Positions 59,211 to 64,000 of a DNA stretch of 64,000 nt are shown piece by piece. A program made the translations under genes and the position numbers. How positions within the stretch are numbered: position 1 is the stretch's first letter; every line of letters starts with the position of its first letter. The notes under the pieces were generated by a model. That model did no database searches and was not told the origin of the DNA. It saw nothing but the letters and a program-made list of their open reading frames with translations. The stretch lies in NCBI GenBank assembly GCA_008638375.1, contig CM018052.1, forward strand, positions 19,513,571-19,577,570, written 5' to 3'. The stretch is from Nyssa sinensis. Lineage: Eukaryota; Streptophyta; Magnoliopsida; Cornales; Nyssaceae.

Positions 59211-59779
59211 CCCCTAAAGATGCAATGGGCGGTCGATGCAATTATGATTAGGAATAACAATTTAACCTCATCTGATTATATAAAATAAAATAATTTTGTG
59301 TTACATAATTAAAATTTATAATGATATTTTTTAATTACTCATTAAAAATAAACTTAATAGAGTTATATATTTGAAAAAAAATATCATTTTAATTTTTTAT
59401 TAATATGTAATTTTTATTTTAATATATGTAATTAAATAAAATAAATAAATAAATAAAAATAAAAATAAAAAAAATCCGTTGAGACCCGCCCCGTAACGAG
59501 ATTTAAACGGGTTGGGAAAACTTTTTTTCTTTTTACGGAACCATTTCTAGTTCTGAACCTCGGACAAAAATACTACCAAAGGTCTCCATACAGACAAAAC
59601 ATGGCAAAGATAGCTACCAAGTCTCGAAAATTTGCTTCAGCTTCGGCTTGTAGAAACCCTGCAAAACTGACCGATGGGTAGAAAGCACTTATTTTACTTC
59701 TCAGATTGCGTTGCGCTTTTCGACGTTTTCTGTTCTACTCTTTTTCCCGGGAAAACGATTTGGCAAAATTTTCCAGGAA

Positions 59780-59936
59780 ATGGCGTTGAAGATAAAATCA
59801 ACTGAGGGTACGAAGAAAGTAGCGACAAAGCACGGCAAACCCAAGTCAGCAAAGAAGCCCAAAACGGCGTCGAAGAAGCCGGTGAAAATTGGTGTCAAGA
59901 AGCCCAAGAAACCCCCCACTGCTTCTTCTACTTCTT
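59780..59936 (+). pseudogene. First exon of an HMG-box protein gene, with an apparent 1-base deletion
   Basis: ATG at 59780-59782. The lysine-rich N-terminus (KPKSAKKPKTASKKPVK) leads to VKKPKKPPTA, the usual entry to a plant HMG box, where Phe-Phe-x-Phe should follow. The DNA there reads ACTGCTTCTTCTACTTCTT then the donor GTATGT. In the current frame this gives SSTS; one extra T in GCTTC would give the expected aromatic run. The exon therefore looks frameshifted by one base at the start of the DNA-binding domain, by real mutation or sequence error. The later exons are not recognisable before the window ends; LINE debris occupies the following 3.6 kb, presumably an expanded intron. Relatives such as HMGB14 (At2g34450) bind DNA in chromatin. 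Confidence 0.6.
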
Positions 59937-59939
59937 GTA

Positions 59940-61330
59940 TGTCTTTTTATACATATATCTCGCTTTGATCATTTTGTTTCCGTTTTTGTTATGTTGTTTT
60001 AATTGGTTTGTTGGTGTTTGTAAATTACATGCATTATCAATACAATGACATTACTCAGTCCAAAGCAATTGCATTATTTATGGCTACTGAGCCAAACACT
60101 TAACAGAATTAGACCATGGGTCTTCATTTCTTTTGCTTCTGTTAACTTGCCAGTATTTGGATATTTACTCTTATTCTGGGCATTTTCCTCCACCTGCTCC
60201 AACCACTGGCAGAATCTATAGTTCTAAGGTAAACTATGCTTTAACTCTGTCAGGTGTATACGACTCAACTCGTTAACTCAACAAAGCCTTAATCCCAATT
60301 GCTTGGATGCTCTGTTTTATAAATCTTGTATGGATGCTCTGTTTTAGCTTGGGCACATTCTGACCATGCAATTGTTTAGAAAATTTTAGGGTTCATGTTT
60401 ATAAAAATTCAACCAGATGTTTAGTTGGATTTTAGCTCCCTAGTACAGCCCATTGTCTGTATTTTGGGACTAGCTGTGTGATAACGTGAGACACTAAGCA
60501 CAACTAAGACATAAAACACTGTGTTTGCAGCAGATATTTTTATACCACAACTTGAAAATTCCTTACTTACTGGTATATATGATTGCCTTGATGATTATTT
60601 CTTCCCCCGGTCTCTTTATTTAGAGGCATATCATCCGTAAAATTATTGGGGTAATGTGCAAGGGTTTGAGGAAGAGGAAAATCTTGTCCTGCTTCAGAAA
60701 ATATGTAAATTGAGGAGGAAGGTTTTCTTGAGTTTGTGCAATTCTTTAGAATTTTATTGGTCTGCAAGATAGTGTTTACTAAGAAGTTAAATGCACTAAA
60801 AGAGAAACTATGGAGGTTTAGTAGGAGGTGTTAGCAAGTCAAAGGTTTCTAAAGCTAAAGTGTTAGAATTTATGAGTCACACTGATGTGAAGGAGGGTTT
60901 TTACAATACGTTGGAGGATCAGTTGGCTTGGGGCTTGATGTTAAAATAGAGTTTGGAAGATCGGTAGAATTAAAAGAATTTATGTGGCAAAAAATTTGAG
61001 AGCCTAATGAACAAGGGCTAAAAAAGAGAGCCGAAGACAAGAATTTTCCATTTATTTGCTAATGCTCATAGAATAACTAATTTTATTACTTTGTTTTGAG
61101 GATAACATCTCCAAAAGTAACACAATACGGAAACATGAACAATGGATACGACCAATGTCAATATAAAAAACTGGGGAATTCTCAACCCAACAAGGAACAA
61201 TCAACCCAAAAAGAGAAAAAATTCTCTAAAATTCATAATTAAATATTATTGGCAAAATTTTTTTATGATAAAGACTTATTACATCATATTTATAGAGTTA
61301 GAATACTACTATTTTGACTAGAAAAGAAGA
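59940..61330. other. Probable intron 1 of the HMG-box gene
   Basis: Moderately AT-rich DNA without a readable exon. A search by eye for the EDFRK and MTYEEK segments of the HMG box found nothing. Confidence 0.4.
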
Positions 61331-61339
61331 AAGATCTTC

Positions 61340-62190
61340 ATATGGTGTTAATCAATTTGGAGAAAGACTATAATAGGGTCCTTCTAGATCTAATATGGTG
61401 GGTTTTAGAAAAGAAAGGAGTTACAAAATGATAAAAGATATGTATGATAGGACTGTAACTATCGCAATGACAACTGTCAGAGAAACAAGTTAATATCGTA
61501 ATGACAATGTTAAATTAGAGGTTTGAAGTGAGGCTCTAGAATCAAAAGGATTCAAGATAAGTAGGACAAAAACTTAATATATTGAGTATTACTTCAGTAA
61601 AACTTGAAATATAAACAAGGATATAGTGAAGATTGAAAATCAAGAGTTAATAAAAAGTAAAAATTTTCATTATCTAGGTTCACTTATTTATCAGGAAGAG
61701 AAAATTGGAGCTGATGTCACTCATCAAATCAAAGCAATATGGCTTAGGAGGAGCGCGTCTGGCGTATTGTGTGATCGATGTCTCTTTTTAAAAATTAAAA
61801 TGTAAATTCTATAAAACAAGTTTTAAACTAGCGATTTTGTATGGAACAAAATGTTAGGCAGTTAAGAAACATCTTAATAAAATGAGTGTAGTTAAAATGA
61901 AGATGTTGAGATGGATGTGCAGTAAGACATTAAAAAATGGAATTAAAAATGAGAGAAAACCGGTTAAGGTGGTATGGCTATGTACAACGAAGATCAATAA
62001 ATGCACCAATAAGGAAGAGCGACATGGTTCATATTGAAGGTCATGCTACAGGGCAGGGACAACCAAAATTAACTTTGGTAGAGATAATTTAAAAAGATAT
62101 GATAATTTATGGTCTAACTGAGGGAATAGCCTTAAATAAAGAAGAATGGTGGAACAAGATTCATGTAGTCGACCCCAAATAATTGAGATA
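61340..62190 (+). mobile_element. LINE remnant (EKAYDRVPR group), 3' part
   Basis: Reading in shifting frames: a LEKDYNRVLLDLIWWVLEKK-like reverse-transcriptase piece near 61350, YLGSLIYQEEKIGADVTHQI near 61670, a RWYGYVQRRSINAP-like stretch near 61970, and the tail GTCGACCCCAAATAATTGAG near 62168. Same family as the remnants at 13693 and 45745. Confidence 0.7.
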
Positions 62191-62199
62191 TAAGAATTT

Positions 62200-63542
62200 A
62201 TTGAGTTGGCGAGAAGACTGAAAAACTTAAGAGGAACTTGTGGGGGTGGTATAGGAGATGAATTTAAATGTCATTTTATAGATTGGAAAATTGTGTATTC
62301 ATCAGTATAAGGAGGGGGCTTGACATTTGGGTCCTACTCCCGCATATGTTTAAATCAAGCTCTTCGAGGGAAATGGTTGGTTGTGGAGATACTGGCAAGA
62401 AAGAAATAGTTTGTGGAGGCATGTGGTGGAGGGGACATTTGAAAGTGAAAGGGGTGATTGGGGGTACACTAGTTAAGTTCGATTATCTTATGGCATGGGT
62501 GTTTGGAAGATCATTAGGAAAGGCTTGGAGGACTTTAGATTGGCGGTACGCTAGTTAAGTCCAATTATCTTATGGAATGGGTGTTTGGAAGATCATTTCG
62601 AAAGTCTTGGAGGACTTCTCTAAACATGCCAGGCTTAAGGTTGGAAGCAATCTTCTGGTTTGATCCTGGATAGATTACTGGTGTGGGAGGGTTACCGGAC
62701 CTTTCTTGGCTTGTTTAGGCTGGCAGTGTATAGACAGGTTTTTGTTAATCATGTTCATTTTCAAGATAGTAGTGTGGTGTGAAATATTCAGTTTTATCGA
62801 CCTCTTTAGGATTGGGAGCTGGATGAGCTCGAGGCTTTTTTTTTTTTTTATATGGTCAAGTGGTGGTTGAGGGGGAGGAGGATTCTATGTGGTGGTGTGG
62901 TCAAGGGGTATTACTTCTAAGTTAAGTCATATTAGAGAGCCCTGAGAGGAGAGGGGTTCCCATGGAAGGCGTGATATGGCATACCAAGGCCCCTGCCAAA
63001 GTAGCTTTTTTCGACTAGACTGTGGTGTTTGGGAAAAACCTTACTATTGATAACTTGAGAAAGAGGCACCAAGTAGCAATTAACTGGTGTTGCACGCGCA
63101 AAGGGGGGTGAGGAGTCTGTCAATCACTTCTTGTTGCATTGTCTGGAGGCCTGGGATTCGTGAGCTTTTTTGCTTATCCTTTTTGGTATTCAGTGGGTGT
63201 TACGCTGTTTGACATTAGATGCTACAGAAAGTTGGAGAGGGAGGAAGGAGGTTAGAGAAAGTTGCTAGTTAGCCCCCCTTGTGTTTGTGGTGGAGTATTT
63301 GGTGTGAGCAGAATAGGTCATATGATGAGATGGAGACTCTTATGTGATTGATTAAGTAGAGATTGTTGCTCATTTCTTTTTTGAATCACAGGGAGCTTCC
63401 GTTTTTGCTGGATTATTTTTTTGAGTTCTTAGGTGATATGAGATTATAGTTTTATATAGTTTTTGCTGTGTTCAACTTGTGTACATGGGTGCACCTCTTT
63501 TTTGGTGCCTTTTAATGAATTTTACGTATATAAAAAAAAAAA
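62200..63542 (+). mobile_element. L1-type LINE, 5'-truncated, with A tail
   Basis: Fragments of the zinc-binding domain: GVIWHTKAPAK-like near 62970, DNLRKRHQVAINWC near 63050, and a SVNHFLLHCLEAWDL-type segment near 63117-63160. Then a tail similar to the LINE at 46209 (GGGTGCACCTCTTTTTTGG), ending in an A tract at 63531-63542. An internal duplication repeats AGTTAAGT(T/C)C(G/A)ATTATCTTATGG at 62471 and 62553. Confidence 0.7.
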
Positions 63543-64000
63543 GAATAATAGGGATTTTTGCTAAGAGATAAGGTAACCCAGAGGTTGCATGCTCTGCAAC
63601 TGTCCACTGTGGTCCAAATTATAGATTTATTTTAATCAAGAGGTCTAGGAAAGTGCTGTTTGGCAGATCCACAGGACCCTTTCAAGTCAACTCTGAAAAT
63701 ATCTTTAATCATTGGAGAATTAAATTGGCACATGCCCTTGCAGTTAATACTATATTTTACAATTTAAGAATCTATACTAATATGGGTTCATTTCTTTGTA
63801 TTACTGTATGTAACCATTGGTATTCTGAATTATATTTAGACCAAATTCTCATGTAGAAGAATATAAAAATTCTTTAAGACACGCCTACAAGCTAATAGGT
63901 TGAGTTTTGAAGCATATGTATCATTTTAGGTGCTGAGCTTTCTAGTTGTTGTCCCTTTTCATTTGGTACACTGATAATCTTTGTAGCTATGTTAGGTGTG
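63543..64000. other. Right-edge region without recognised feature
   Basis: AT-rich sequence. No exon, RNA or element end could be supported. Confidence 0.5.

Overview
The window is nuclear DNA of a flowering plant. The evidence is a chloroplast-type 3-ketoacyl-ACP synthase I gene with plant exon structure, an arabinogalactan-peptide gene, a chloroplast-targeted Rossmann gene, GT-AG introns, AT-rich intergenic DNA and a dense load of Copia, LINE, TRIM and MITE sequence. A woody eudicot (rosid) fits the protein sequences and the nested repeats, but the species cannot be fixed from sequence alone.

Layout. 1-2.7 kb: no confident gene. 2.7-8.1 kb (+): last two exons of a CCDC174-like gene, separated by a 4.9-kb intron holding a nested stack of MITEs and a LINE scrap. 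9.0-9.7 kb: a Stowaway-like MITE and a tRNA-Arg(ACG) gene (-). 10.58-10.78 kb (+): a one-exon arabinogalactan peptide gene. 12.65-16.48 kb (-): a complete five-exon NAD(P)-binding Rossmann gene of the At2g34460 type. 16.75-22.99 kb (+): a degenerate but end-to-end LINE with a 10-bp target duplication, head to head with that gene. 23-27 kb: repeats and gene-free DNA. 27.17-55.90 kb (-): KAS I in seven exons (474 aa), spread over 28.7 kb because introns 1 (11.5 kb) and 3 (14.1 kb) are full of nested transposons. 56-59.6 kb: AT-rich intergenic DNA with one MITE-like element. 59.78 kb (+): first exon of an HMG-box gene that appears frameshifted at the start of the HMG box. 60-64 kb: LINE remains.

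Function. The recognisable genes do not form an operon-like unit. KAS I extends acyl-ACP chains in plastid fatty-acid synthesis. The Rossmann protein is predicted to be plastid targeted. The AG peptide is predicted to be secreted and GPI-anchored. CCDC174 and HMG-box proteins are nuclear. I recall the Arabidopsis orthologs of the Rossmann and HMG genes as neighbours (At2g34460, At2g34450), so KAS I and its repeat-laden introns may sit inside an otherwise ancestral pair.

The main interest is genome architecture. An essential housekeeping gene is about 5 percent coding across its length. Its intron 1 holds a retrotransposon nest up to five insertions deep, each layer supported by matching flanks or target duplications. 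Its intron 3 holds a Copia-in-Copia-plus-TRIM nest, a MULE-like element carrying a solo LTR, and two copies of one MITE in inverted orientation. I did not find a clearly new biochemical system.
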